This document shows, piece after piece, positions 8,609-17,263 of a DNA stretch of 64,000 bases; the stretch's first letter is position 1; every line of letters starts with the position of its first letter. The DNA comes from Burkholderia anthina (lineage in GTDB: Bacteria > Pseudomonadota > Gammaproteobacteria > Burkholderiales > Burkholderiaceae), in contig NZ_CM003769.1 of NCBI RefSeq assembly GCF_001547525.1, positions 186,001 through 250,000 on the forward strand, written 5' to 3'. The position numbers were made by a program, and so were the translations under genes. The notes below the pieces were generated by a model. It ran no database searches and was not told where the DNA came from. It was given only the letters and a program-made list of their open reading frames with translations.

Positions 8609-9868
8609 ATGACTTCATCGCACGCAGTTCCCGACCTTTCCACCGGTACCGATTACGATGCGCTCGCGCGCCGGTTCCGGCCGATCTTCGAGCGCATCGC
8701 CGCCGGCACCGCCGAACGCGAACGCCGCCGCGAACTGCCGCACGAGGCGATCGGCTGGCTCAAATCGGCCGGCTTCGGCGCGATACGGTTGCCTGTGAGC
8801 GCCGGCGGCGCCGGCGCATCGCTGCCGCAGTTGTTCCGGCTGCTGACCGAGCTCGCGGCCGCCGATTCCAATTTGCCGCAGGCGTTGCGCGGGCACTTCG
8901 CGTTCGTCGAGGACTGGCTCAATGCGCCGGCCGGGCCGCGGCGCACGACCTGGTTCGACCGCTTCGCGAGCGGCCAGCTCGTCGGCAATGCGTGGTCGGA
9001 AGCCGGCGACGTGCCGCTCGGCCAGACCGTCACGAAGGTGTCGGAGCACAACGGCCGGCTCGTGCTGAACGGCCGGAAGTTCTACAGCACCGGCAGCCTG
9101 TTCGCCGACTGGATCGACGTGTTCGCGCAACGCGCGCACGACGGCAGCGACGTGATCGTCGCCGTCGCGACCGCGCAGCCGGGCGTGATCCGCGAAGACG
9201 ACTGGGACGGCTTCGGCCAGACCACCACCGGCAGCGGCACGACGCGTTTCGAGAACGCGGCGGTCGATGCGGACAACGTGATCGATTTCGCGCGCCGCTT
9301 CAAATACCAGACCGCGTTCTACCAGTTGTTCCACGTCGCGACGCTGGCCGGTATCGGCCACGCGATCGTGCGCGACGCGGGCGAGCTCGTGCGCAACCGC
9401 ACGCGCGTGTACAGTCACGGCAATGCGCAGCGTGCCGGCGACGACGCACAGCTGCAGCAGGTGATCGGCGAGATCGCGTCATGGGCGTACGCGGCCGACG
9501 CGCTCGCGCTGCGCGCCGCACAGCCGCTTCAGCAAGCCTATGAAGCGCGCTTCGGCGGCGACGAAGCGGCCGAGCAGGCCGCGAACGTCGCGGCCGAAAT
9601 CGAATCCGCGCAGAGCCAGCTCGTCGTGTCCGAACTCGTGCTGCGCGCGGCGACGCGCCTGTTCGACGCGCTCGGCGCGTCCGCGACCCGCAGCACGACC
9701 GCGCTCGATCGCCACTGGCGCAACGCACGCACGGTGTCGTCGCACAATCCGCTCGTGTACAAGGCGCGCATCGTCGGCGACTGGATCATCAACGGCCGCA
9801 CGCCGCCGTTCGTGTGGCGCGTGGGTAACGGTGCGGGCGGCGGTGCGGAAACCGGAGCCGCGCGATGA
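8609..9868 (+). CDS. DszC/SfnB-like flavin-dependent monooxygenase (acyl-CoA dehydrogenase fold)
   Basis: A protein of 419 residues, paralogous to SfnB on the facing strand. It shares LVLNGRKFYSTGSLFADWIDV, DDWDGFGQTTTGSGTTRF and the C-terminal TALDRHWRNARTVSSHNPLVYK. DszC-type members use FMNH2 and oxygen to oxidise a sulfur atom instead of dehydrogenating acyl-CoA. The ATG at 8609 has GAGGA 7 bases upstream. It shares an ATGA overlap with the next gene, a DszA/DmoA-like monooxygenase, so the two are made together. The pairing suggests sequential S-oxidation and C-S cleavage of one substrate (inference). No flavin reductase gene is in the window, so reduced flavin must come from elsewhere. 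Confidence 0.9.
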   Translation: MTSSHAVPDLSTGTDYDALARRFRPIFERIAAGTAERERRRELPHEAIGWLKSAGFGAIRLPVSAGGAGASLPQLFRLLTELAAADSNLPQALRGHFAFVEDWLNAPAGPRRTTWFDRFASGQLVGNAWSEAGDVPLGQTVTKVSEHNGRLVLNGRKFYSTGSLFADWIDVFAQRAHDGSDVIVAVATAQPGVIREDDWDGFGQTTTGSGTTRFENAAVDADNVIDFARRFKYQTAFYQLFHVATLAGIGHAIVRDAGELVRNRTRVYSHGNAQRAGDDAQLQQVIGEIASWAYAADALALRAAQPLQQAYEARFGGDEAAEQAANVAAEIESAQSQLVVSELVLRAATRLFDALGASATRSTTALDRHWRNARTVSSHNPLVYKARIVGDWIINGRTPPFVWRVGNGAGGGAETGAAR

Positions 9869-11265
9869 GCAAGACCATCCGCTTCAACGCGTTCGAGATG
9901 AACTGCGTCGGTCACCAGTCGCCCGGCCTGTGGGCGCATCCGCGCGACCGCTCGTGGCAGTACAAGGATCTCGACTACTGGACCGACCTCGCGCGCGTGC
10001 TCGAACGCGGGATCTTCGATGCGATCTTCATCGCGGACGTGATCGGCTACTACGACGTGTACAAGGGCAGCAACTATCACGCGCTGCACCAGGCCGCGCA
10101 GATCCCGGTCAACGATCCGCTGCAACTGGCCGCGCCGATCGCGATGGCGACCGAGCATCTCGGCATCGGCATCACCGCGTCCACGACGTTCGAGCACCCG
10201 TACACGTTCGCGCGCCGGCTGTCGACGGCCGATCATCACACGAAGGGCCGGCTCGCGTGGAACATCGTCACGTCGTATCTGGAGAGCGGCGCGAAGAACG
10301 TCGGCGATCACGGGCTGCGCACGCACGACGACCGCTATGCGGTCGCGGCCGAGTACGTCGAGGTGCTGTACAAGCTGTTCGAAGGCAGTTGGGAAGACGG
10401 CGCGGTGGTGCGCGACCGCGACGGCCGCGTGTTCACGCATCCGGAGAAAGTGCACGAGATCGGCCACAAGGGCCGCTTCTTCGACGTGCCCGGGTATCAC
10501 CTGTGCGAGCCGTCGCCGCAGCGCACGCCGGTGCTGTTCCAGGCCGGCGCGTCGGACCCCGGCAAGGCGTTCGCCGCGCGGCACGCCGAATGCGTGTTCG
10601 TCGCCGCGCCGACCCGCGACCAGCTCGCGCGCTACGTGGCCGACGTGCGCGCGCAGGCCGCGGCCGCCGGGCGCGACCCGGCGAAGGTGCTGATCTACAA
10701 CCTCGTCACGGTGATCGTCGACGAGACCGACGAGAAGGCGCAGGCCAAGTTCGACGAGTATCGCCGCTACGTGTCGTACGACGGCTCGCTGGTGTTCATG
10801 TCCGGCTGGACCGGCATCGACTTCGGCCAGTACGCGCCGACCGATCCCGTCCGGCGCGTCGACACGAACGCGATCGTGTCGGCGGTCGAGCACCTGTCGG
10901 GCGGCGACACCGCGTGGACGATCGAGGCGCTGGCCGCCTGGGGCGGCATCGGCGGCATGGGCCCGGTGTTCGTCGGGTCGGCGGCGACCGTCGCGGACAT
11001 CCTGCAGGAATGGGTGGCGGCGACCGACGTGGACGGCTTCAATCTCGCGTATGCGGTCGCGCATGAAACCTTCGAGGACATCGTGCGCCATCTCGTGCCG
11101 GAGTTGCAGCGGCGCGGCGTGTATCCGAGCGCGTATGCGCCCGGAACGCTGCGCGAAAAACTGTTCGGCGGCACGGCGCGGTTGCCGGACGAGCATCCGG
11201 CCGCGCGGTTTCGCGATATCGAGCAGGTCAAGCGCGCGGCCGAGCGGGAAACGGTCGGCGCTTAA
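9865..11265 (+). CDS. NtaA/SnaA/DszA/DmoA-family FMN-dependent monooxygenase
   Basis: The product of 466 residues is a luciferase-like TIM-barrel flavin monooxygenase of the group that includes nitrilotriacetate monooxygenase, DszA and dimethylsulfide monooxygenase DmoA. Recognisable stretches are FNAFEMNCVGHQSPGLWAHP at the start, FDAIFIADVIGYYD, GITASTTFEHPYTFARRLST, KGRLAWNIVTSYLES, and PVLFQAGASDPGKAFAARHAE. These enzymes use FMNH2 and oxygen to cleave C-N or C-S bonds. Its ATG overlaps the stop of the DszC-like gene. Neighbouring sfnB and ssu genes favour a sulfone, sulfide or sulfonate substrate over an aminopolycarboxylate, but the sequence alone cannot decide. Confidence 0.92.
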   Translation: MSKTIRFNAFEMNCVGHQSPGLWAHPRDRSWQYKDLDYWTDLARVLERGIFDAIFIADVIGYYDVYKGSNYHALHQAAQIPVNDPLQLAAPIAMATEHLGIGITASTTFEHPYTFARRLSTADHHTKGRLAWNIVTSYLESGAKNVGDHGLRTHDDRYAVAAEYVEVLYKLFEGSWEDGAVVRDRDGRVFTHPEKVHEIGHKGRFFDVPGYHLCEPSPQRTPVLFQAGASDPGKAFAARHAECVFVAAPTRDQLARYVADVRAQAAAAGRDPAKVLIYNLVTVIVDETDEKAQAKFDEYRRYVSYDGSLVFMSGWTGIDFGQYAPTDPVRRVDTNAIVSAVEHLSGGDTAWTIEALAAWGGIGGMGPVFVGSAATVADILQEWVAATDVDGFNLAYAVAHETFEDIVRHLVPELQRRGVYPSAYAPGTLREKLFGGTARLPDEHPAARFRDIEQVKRAAERETVGA

Positions 11266-11335
11266 CGGCACGTCCAGCAACGTCGAAGCCGGGCTGTCCG
11301 CATTCGCGCGGCGACCGGCTTCAGCTTCGGCACAA

Positions 11336-11372
11336 ACGGCTTCGTGCAGTCCGACGAAGCCGTGCGTATTTT
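11336..11372 (+). terminator. probable intrinsic terminator after the monooxygenase pair
   Basis: An inverted repeat with 10-bp perfect arms (ACGGCTTCGT at 11336-11345 and its complement at 11354-11363) and an 8-base loop is followed by GCGTATTTT. It lies 71 bp after the stop at 11265 and 31 bp before the facing MFS stop, so it may end transcripts from the left. The T tract is short. Confidence 0.6.
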
Positions 11373-11403
11373 CCGGGGCAACGGCGAGCGCCCCGGTCAG
11401 CGC

Positions 11404-12831
11404 TTACGCCGCGCTTTCGTCGTCGACGTCGTGCGCCGTCGGTTCATACCTCACGATCAGCAGGAACACGATCGGCGTGACCGCGCTGATCGCGACGACC
11501 CAGAACATGTCGGTGCCGAGGCGGGCTTGCAGGATCGGCAGCACGAACAGCGCGAGCGCCTGGCCGATGCCGCACAGCGACCGCCCGAAGCCGACACCGG
11601 TGCCGCGGATCGCGGCCGGATACGACAGCGTCGGATAGATCATCATCTGCGCACCGGGCCCGAAGCCTTCGGCGAACAGCCACGTGCCGAGCATCAGCAG
11701 CACGACGCCCACCGCCAGTGCGCCGTGCGGATGGCCCGCCAGTGCCAGCGCGACGAGCGCGACCGTTTGCAGCGCGAAACCCGCGATCGCGACGTGGCGC
11801 GACGCATGGCGATACGCGAGCCGCATGCCCAGCAAGCCGCCGGTGAACGCGAACAGCACGTTCAATGCGAGCGATGCCGCGATCGTCTCGAACACGCCCG
11901 CGCCGAGAAATTGCGACAGGATCGACGGCAGGAAGAACGCGATCGCCGTGTATTCGAACGGGATGCACAGGTTCATCACGCTGGCGACGATCGTGCGCCC
12001 GAGATACGGGCGCTGGAACAGCACGCGAATCCGCACCGGCGGCGGGCCCGGCTCGCGTCGCACGTCCTGCGCTTCGTGCGCGTGAATGCCGTACGACTGG
12101 CGCAGGATGCGCGCGGCGTTGGCCAGATCGCCCTGATTCGCGGCCCACAGCGGCGATTCGTTCATGAAGCGGTTGCGGAACAGGATGATGACGAGCGCCG
12201 GCAGCGCACCGAAGATCAGCGACGCGCGCCACAGCCATCCCGCATGCTCGGCCGGCAGCAGGAAGTACAGGCCGAAGATCAGCAGGAAGCACACCGACGA
12301 CGCGACGTACCACATCGGGCACCACGCGGCGAGCCGCGACGCCTTGTTGCCGCGGCCGTTGAACTTCGAGAATTCCGCGAGAAACGCCATCGCGACCGGC
12401 AGGTCGATGCCGACGCCGAGCCCCATCACGAAGCGGGCGGCGATCAGCACCCAGACGTTCGGCGCGAGCCCGGCCGCGATCGCCGCGACCACGAAGAACA
12501 ACATGTCGGCCATGAACACCTGGTAGCGGCCGATCCGGTCGGTCAGCCAGCCGCCGATCAGGCTGCCGAAGATCGTGCCGATCATGATCGCCGACCCGAC
12601 GAGCCCGGTCAGCGCGGGCGTCAGCCCGAATTCGCGCGTCACGTCGTCGATGCCGTAGGACAGCGTCGTCAGGTCGTACGCGTCGAGAAACACGCCGCCG
12701 AGCGCCAGCAGCACGATCATCCGTGCATGGCTGACCGAACTGTCGACCGTGTTGATCAGGCGCGCGACGTCGCTGGCCGAGCGGATGGGGGAAGAAACCG
12801 GCGTAACGGGGCTCAGGTCGATCGAACTCAT
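11404..12831 (-). CDS. MFS transporter, sugar/aromatic-acid porter type
   Basis: An inner-membrane protein of 475 residues with about 12 hydrophobic segments. It carries the MFS loop 2-3 motif as GGWLTDRIGRYQVF (about 112-125), a loop in the second half with GMRLAYRHASRH, and a long central cytoplasmic loop (about 255-285). The N-terminal DAYDLTTLSYGID resembles the acidic motif in TM1 of porters for organic acids and sugars. The start at 12831 has AAGGA upstream. It sits between the monooxygenase pair and ssuA, and is divergent from ssuA, so it may import or export an organosulfur compound or the carbon skeleton left after desulfonation (inference). Confidence 0.88.
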   Translation of the reverse strand: MSSIDLSPVTPVSSPIRSASDVARLINTVDSSVSHARMIVLLALGGVFLDAYDLTTLSYGIDDVTREFGLTPALTGLVGSAIMIGTIFGSLIGGWLTDRIGRYQVFMADMLFFVVAAIAAGLAPNVWVLIAARFVMGLGVGIDLPVAMAFLAEFSKFNGRGNKASRLAAWCPMWYVASSVCFLLIFGLYFLLPAEHAGWLWRASLIFGALPALVIILFRNRFMNESPLWAANQGDLANAARILRQSYGIHAHEAQDVRREPGPPPVRIRVLFQRPYLGRTIVASVMNLCIPFEYTAIAFFLPSILSQFLGAGVFETIAASLALNVLFAFTGGLLGMRLAYRHASRHVAIAGFALQTVALVALALAGHPHGALAVGVVLLMLGTWLFAEGFGPGAQMMIYPTLSYPAAIRGTGVGFGRSLCGIGQALALFVLPILQARLGTDMFWVVAISAVTPIVFLLIVRYEPTAHDVDDESAA

Positions 12832-13183
12832 CGGATTCCTTAATGTATCGCCGGATGGCCGGCGAATGAGCGGCGAAGTTTGCAGGATGCCGGGCGCCGC
12901 GACAGGGGCATCGCGGCCCGGGCCGTCGAACGAATGCGTTCCGGCCGTCGTCGAATGCGTCGCTTGCCGGCACCGGAAATTCTGTTCTCCAGACCCGGCA
13001 ATCCCAAGCGATATAAACCGATAAATTAATCGGCGTGCGTCATAAAGTTGCGCGGGCCGTGCTTAGCAGCGACACGCATGTGCAATCTCGGATTTCTTCG
13101 TTAACGGATCGCCCGCGCTTCGTTACATTAGCCGGTCACCTGCCTGTTCGCGGCGCGTCGCCGCTCTTCCGGAGAATCCCCCG
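12832..13183. other. divergent intergenic region between MFS gene and ssuA
   Basis: This 352-bp spacer separates two divergent genes. It includes an AT-rich block at about 13010-13045 with an imperfect inverted repeat (CGATAAATTAATCG at 13018-13031) and another AT-rich patch around 13090-13130. CysB/Cbl-type regulators of ssu operons bind AT-rich sites in such positions, so it is a likely control region for both genes. I see no open reading frame with a good start. Confidence 0.4.
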
Positions 13184-14176
13184 ATGAAGCCGTTCTGGTC
13201 CCGCGCGTGGCAATCCGCGGCCCTCATCGTTGCCGCGCTTGCCGGCCTCGCATCGATGCAGGCCCACGCGGCGGCGCCCGCCGAAATCCGCGTCGACTAC
13301 GCGTACTACTCGCCCGAGAGTCTCGTGATCCGCCACTTCGGCTGGCTCGACGACGAATTCAAGGCCGACGGCACGGCGATTCGCTGGGTGCTGAGCCTCG
13401 GCAGCAATCGCGCGCTCGAATACCTGAACAGCGGCGCGGTCGATTTCGGCTCGGCCGCGGGCCTGGCGTCGGTGCTCGCCCGTGCGAACGGCAACCCGAT
13501 CCATACCGTCTACGTGTTCTCGCGCCCCGAATGGACCGCGCTCGTGGTGCGCAAGGATTCGCCGATCCGCTCGCTCGCCGACCTGAAAGGCAAGAAGATC
13601 GCCGCGACGCGCGGCACCGATCCGTTCCTGTTCACGCTGCGCGCGCTGCACACGGTCGGCCTGACGCGCGACGACGTCGAGATCGTCAACCTGCAGCATC
13701 CGGACGGCCGCACCGCGCTCGCGAACGGCCAGGTCGATGCGTGGGCCGGGCTCGATCCGCACATGGCCGCCGCGCAGCTCGACGACGGCGCGCGCCTGCT
13801 GTACCGCAACGTCGCATTCAATACGTACGGGTTCCTGAATGTTCGCGATGCGTTTGCCGGCCAGTATCCGCAGGCGGTCGCGCGCGTGCTGAAGGTGTAC
13901 GACCGCGCGCGCCAGTGGATCGTCGCGCATCCGGCCGAGACCGCACGGATCGTCGCCGACGAATCGAAGGTGTCGCTGCCGGTCGCGAAGCTTCAGCTTC
14001 AGCGCAACGACTTCAGCGACCCGGTGCCGGGCGACACACAGCGCGCGGCGCTGAAAGCCGCGGCGCCCGTGCTGACGGCCGAGCAACTGACCAAGCCGGG
14101 CGTCGATCCCGCGAAGATCGTCGATACGCTGATCGACCCGTCGTTCGCGCGCCCGATCGTCGCCGCATCGCACTGA
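13184..14176 (+). CDS. ssuA: aliphatic sulfonate ABC transporter substrate-binding protein
   Basis: The periplasmic binding protein has 330 residues. A Sec signal peptide (hydrophobic SAALIVAALAGLASM, AHAAA cleavage region near 28) is followed by IRVDYAYYSPESLVIRHFGWL, which matches the SsuA N-lobe. Other family stretches are AVDFGSAAGLASVLARANGNP, SLADLKGKKIAATRGTDP and DAWAGLDPHMAAAQL. The ATG at 13184 has CCGGAGAATC in front. With ssuC and ssuB it forms a complete importer for alkanesulfonates or related sulfonate esters. No ssuD/ssuE is linked, so the oxygenases at 3.1-11.3 kb or distant genes must desulfonate the substrate. Confidence 0.92.
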   Translation: MKPFWSRAWQSAALIVAALAGLASMQAHAAAPAEIRVDYAYYSPESLVIRHFGWLDDEFKADGTAIRWVLSLGSNRALEYLNSGAVDFGSAAGLASVLARANGNPIHTVYVFSRPEWTALVVRKDSPIRSLADLKGKKIAATRGTDPFLFTLRALHTVGLTRDDVEIVNLQHPDGRTALANGQVDAWAGLDPHMAAAQLDDGARLLYRNVAFNTYGFLNVRDAFAGQYPQAVARVLKVYDRARQWIVAHPAETARIVADESKVSLPVAKLQLQRNDFSDPVPGDTQRAALKAAAPVLTAEQLTKPGVDPAKIVDTLIDPSFARPIVAASH

Positions 14177-14187
14177 GCGTGCTGCCG

Positions 14188-15045
14188 ATGACCGACACCA
14201 CCGCGCGCGGCGACGCACTTGCGTCGCACCCGCCGGCCTCGCCGCCTCGCGCGGCCCGGCGCGACCCGCTGCGCGCATGGCGTATCGCGGGCCTCGCGCT
14301 GCCGTTCGTCGCGCTCGTGCTGCTGGAGGTCGTGGTGCGGCGCGGCTGGCTGCCGGATCATCTGGTGCCGGCACCGAGCGAGATTCTCGATACGCTGGCG
14401 CGGATGGGCGCCGCGCGGCTCGCGCGCCATATCAGCGCGAGCACGCTGCGCGTGGTGGCCGGGTTTGCGGTTGGCGCCGGGCTCGCGCTCGTCGTCGGCG
14501 CGGCGATGGGCCTGAGCCGGCGAGTCGACGCGCTGTTCGAACCGACGTTCCAGGCGCTGCGCGCGATTCCGTCGCTTGCATGGGTGCCGGTACTGCTGCT
14601 GTGGCTCGGCATCGACGAAGCGCCGAAGATCACGCTGATCGCGATCGGCGCGTTCTTTCCGGTTCACCTCGCGGTGGTCGCCGGCATCCGCGACGTCGAC
14701 CGCAAGCTCGTCGAGCTCGGCGCGGTATACCGGCTCGGCCCGCTCGCGCTGTTCCGCCGGATCCTGCTGCCGGCCGCGCTGCCGCAGATCGTCACCGGCC
14801 TGCGTACCGGCCTCAGTCTCGCGTGGATGTTCATGGTCGCCGCGGAACTGATCGCGGCCACGCGCGGCCTCGGCTTCCTGCTGAGCGACGGCCGCGAAAC
14901 CGGGCGCCCCGATCTCGTGTTCGGCGCGATCCTGCTGCTCGCGCTGCTCGGCAAGCTGACCGACGGCGCGATGCGCCGCATCGAGTCGCGCTGGCTCGGC
15001 TGGCGCGACCCGTTCGACGGCGTGCCGCGCGAGGGCGTGAAATGA
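14188..15045 (+). CDS. ssuC: aliphatic sulfonate ABC transporter permease
   Basis: An inner-membrane permease of 285 residues with about six membrane segments; the first is WRIAGLALPFVALVLLEVVV. The cytoplasmic EAA loop is VELGAVYRLGPLALFRRILLPA (about 171-192), followed by ALPQIVTGLRTGLSLAWMFM. These are hallmarks of SsuC/TauC permeases. The N-terminal 30 residues are basic and proline-rich and stay cytoplasmic. The gene starts 11 bp after ssuA; an in-frame GTG three codons earlier is possible. Its stop overlaps the ssuB start in an ATGA. Confidence 0.93.
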   Translation: MTDTTARGDALASHPPASPPRAARRDPLRAWRIAGLALPFVALVLLEVVVRRGWLPDHLVPAPSEILDTLARMGAARLARHISASTLRVVAGFAVGAGLALVVGAAMGLSRRVDALFEPTFQALRAIPSLAWVPVLLLWLGIDEAPKITLIAIGAFFPVHLAVVAGIRDVDRKLVELGAVYRLGPLALFRRILLPAALPQIVTGLRTGLSLAWMFMVAAELIAATRGLGFLLSDGRETGRPDLVFGAILLLALLGKLTDGAMRRIESRWLGWRDPFDGVPREGVK

Positions 15046-15854
15046 GCACATCTCCTTCCGGCCGCCCGGCGGCCGGCCTCGCCGCGCCGCTGCTCGACCT
15101 GCGGATCGCCCGCAAGCTGTATGGCGATCGCACGATCCTCGCCGACGTCGCGTTGCAGGTCGCGCCAGGCGAGATCGTCTGCGTGGTCGGCCCGAGCGGT
15201 TGCGGCAAGAGCACGCTGCTGCGGATCGTCGCCGGCCTCGACGCGGACTTCCGCGGCAGCGTGACGCTCGACGGCAGCGCGCTCGCCGGGCCGTCCGCGC
15301 GCGTCGGCGTGATCTTTCAGGAGCCGCGGCTGCTGCCGTGGCTGTCGATCGCCGACAACGTCGGCTTCGCGGCCGGCGCGCGGGGCGGACGCGACCCGAG
15401 CGTCGCGCGCTTGCTCGACGAAGTCGGTCTGGCCGGCGTCGCGCGGCAACTGCCGGCCACGTTGTCGGGCGGAATGGCGCAGCGCGCCGCGATCGCGCGC
15501 GGGCTGTTCGGCGAGCCGGATCTGCTGCTGCTCGACGAGCCGTTCAGCGCGGTCGACGCGATCACCCGGATGCGCCTGCAGACGCTGCTGCTCGATGTCG
15601 TCCAGCGGCACCGGATGGCCGCGATCGTCGTCACGCACGATCTCGACGAGGCGCTGTATCTCGGCGATCGCGTGCTGATGCTTGCGCCGAACCCGGGCCG
15701 CGTCGACGACGAACTCCACGTCGACGTCGCGCGGCCGCGCGATCGGCGCGATCCATCGCTGGCCGCGCTGCGCGCGCGGCTGCTCGATGCGTTCCAGCGC
15801 TTTCACGATCGCGCGGCCGGCGACACGGCGGGGATCCCGGCCACGCCGGACTGA
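15042..15854 (+). CDS. ssuB: aliphatic sulfonate ABC transporter ATPase
   Basis: A protein of 270 residues that powers the SsuAC importer. Walker A is GPSGCGKS (50-57), the Q-loop IFQEPRLLPWLS, the signature LSGGMAQR (141-148), Walker B LLLLDEP (161-167) and the H-loop AIVVTHDLDEAL. It is shorter than classical SsuB of Burkholderia because the N-terminal extension before the first strand is only about 17 residues. It overlaps ssuC by 4 bp. The facing hydrolase gene ends 27 bp downstream, so this is the last gene of the ssu operon. Confidence 0.94.
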   Translation: MSTSPSGRPAAGLAAPLLDLRIARKLYGDRTILADVALQVAPGEIVCVVGPSGCGKSTLLRIVAGLDADFRGSVTLDGSALAGPSARVGVIFQEPRLLPWLSIADNVGFAAGARGGRDPSVARLLDEVGLAGVARQLPATLSGGMAQRAAIARGLFGEPDLLLLDEPFSAVDAITRMRLQTLLLDVVQRHRMAAIVVTHDLDEALYLGDRVLMLAPNPGRVDDELHVDVARPRDRRDPSLAALRARLLDAFQRFHDRAAGDTAGIPATPD

Positions 15855-15881
15855 CATCGCCGGCCCGCACCGCACACGACT

Positions 15882-16790
15882 TCATCGGGCGGACACCGAT
15901 CGCACGAACGCAGCCAGATCGCGATTGAACCGCTCAGCTTCCTCGATGAACGGCGCGTGCCCCGACTCCGCATACACCTTGCTGGCGATGCGCGGATTCA
16001 GCTCGGCCGCGCGAGCCAGCGTCGTGGGCGTATCGACCAGTGCATCGCGGCCGCCGTAGATGAAGAGCAGCGGCACGCGCGCGTGGCCGAGCCCCGCCGC
16101 GGCGAATACCGACATCGTCGGGATGGCCTTTTGCATGTCCCACGACGCCATCGCGGCATTGGCGAGCAACCGCTCGAACGTGGCGGCATCCGGCCGGCGG
16201 TTGAAGCACAGACCGACGAACGTGCGCTCGCCGTCGAGATGCGTTTTCAGGTCCGGCGCATTCATGTCGCGGTACACGTCCGGGTGATCGACGATCTGGC
16301 CCGGCGCGAGCTCGACCACGCCGTCGACGTACACGGCGCCCGCGATCGCGCGGTCGCCGTATCTGGCGAGGTAGTTCGAGATCACCACGCCGCCGAGCGA
16401 CCAGCCGACCACGACGGGCTTGCGCGCATGCGCGCCGTCGATCACCGCGGCGAGATCGTCGCCCCAGCGGGTTCCGTCGCGATACGGCCGCGCGCCGGAC
16501 GGCTTGTCCGACAGCCCGTGGCCGCGCAGATCGTACGTGATGATCCGGAACCCGCGCAGCTCGGGGCTCTCGAGCTGCGCGTCCCAGTTCAGGCGGCTGC
16601 CGAGCAGGCCGTGAATCAGGATGACCGGCAGGCCGTCGGGGTCGCCGCTTTCCTGGACGGCCAGCTTCACGCCGTCCGTCGACGTCACGGTATAGCTGAG
16701 CGGCGCGGCCGCCGCGTCATACGCCAACGCGAACGGCGTCGCCCACCAGACCACGGCCAGCAGCCAGCGGATCAGCACTCGGGTAGTCAC
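15882..16790 (-). CDS. secreted alpha/beta hydrolase
   Basis: The protein of 302 residues has a Sec signal peptide (LIRWLLAVVWWATPFALAYDAAA), then an alpha/beta hydrolase fold: oxyanion loop LIHGLLGSRLNW, YDLRGHGLSD, nucleophile elbow VGWSLGG (Ser at about 131), acid loop FIYGGRDALVD and the catalytic His in ESGHAPF. It therefore probably acts in the periplasm on an ester or similar bond. I choose the GTG at 16790 because a perfect GGAGG lies 7 bases upstream. Longer ATG/GTG forms would start inside the promoter or its MerR-type dyad. It is divergent from a MerR regulator that probably controls it. The substrate is unknown. Confidence 0.87.
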   Translation of the reverse strand: MTTRVLIRWLLAVVWWATPFALAYDAAAAPLSYTVTSTDGVKLAVQESGDPDGLPVILIHGLLGSRLNWDAQLESPELRGFRIITYDLRGHGLSDKPSGARPYRDGTRWGDDLAAVIDGAHARKPVVVGWSLGGVVISNYLARYGDRAIAGAVYVDGVVELAPGQIVDHPDVYRDMNAPDLKTHLDGERTFVGLCFNRRPDAATFERLLANAAMASWDMQKAIPTMSVFAAAGLGHARVPLLFIYGGRDALVDTPTTLARAAELNPRIASKVYAESGHAPFIEEAERFNRDLAAFVRSVSAR

Positions 16791-16821
16791 GATTTTTCCT
16801 CCAGGCATGAACGGACGCACA

Positions 16822-16852
16822 GTCTCAACCCTCACACTGATGTGAGAGTCAA
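16822..16852 (-). promoter_or_regulatory. MerR-type promoter with 19-bp spacer and dyad operator
   Basis: Reading on the minus strand toward the hydrolase, a -35 TTGACT (16852-16847) and a -10 TGAGAC (16827-16822) are separated by 19 bp that contain the dyad CTCACATCAGTGTGAG. An over-long spacer filled by a palindrome is the signature of promoters that MerR-family activators untwist. Its position between the merR-like gene and the hydrolase gene makes the latter the target. Confidence 0.75.
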
Positions 16853-16876
16853 GCGAATCGTGCTAACCTGCCGTGC

Positions 16877-17263
16877 ATGAAAAACCCGCCTCCGCAGCCC
16901 CTGCTGACCATCGGCAAACTCGCGCAGCTCACCGGCGCGAGCGTGCGCTCGATCCGGCACTACGACGAGCACGGCCTGCTCGCGTCGGTGCGCGCGGCCA
17001 ACGGCTACCGCCTGTTCCCCGACAACGCGGTGACGCAGGTCAGACAGATCCAGCGCATGATCGCGACCGGTTTCACCCTCGACGACATTCGCGGCTTTCC
17101 GGACTGCATGCTGCTGATCGAGGGCGCGCGTTCGTGCGATCAGATCACCGAGGTTCAGCGCGAACGCCTCGAAGCGATCGACCGTCAGATCGCCGATCTG
17201 GAAAAGCGGCGTGCGCGGCTCATCAAGACCTTGCAGGATGGCGCGGTGCCGCCGCTCGATTGA
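16877..17263 (+). CDS. MerR-family transcriptional regulator
   Basis: A protein of 128 residues. The N-terminal winged helix reads LTIGKLAQLTGASVRSIRHYDEHGLL (9-34) and RAANGYRLFPDNAV, followed by RMIATGFTLDDIRGF and a long coiled-coil helix (about 90-120, ERLEAIDRQIADLEKRRARL). The lack of a large C-terminal domain puts it with small-ligand or redox sensing members. C77 and C86 (PDCML and ARSCDQ) are the only cysteines in the region where metal or redox sensors bind, but they do not form a known metal motif. It faces away from the hydrolase gene, and the operator between them probably serves both directions. Confidence 0.9.
   Translation: MKNPPPQPLLTIGKLAQLTGASVRSIRHYDEHGLLASVRAANGYRLFPDNAVTQVRQIQRMIATGFTLDDIRGFPDCMLLIEGARSCDQITEVQRERLEAIDRQIADLEKRRARLIKTLQDGAVPPLD

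Noticed and set aside
16791-16835. Longer N-terminus of the alpha/beta hydrolase from starts at 16835 or 16808
   Set aside because: These codons overlap the MerR dyad and promoter or lack a ribosome site; the GTG at 16790 has GGAGG at 7 bases.
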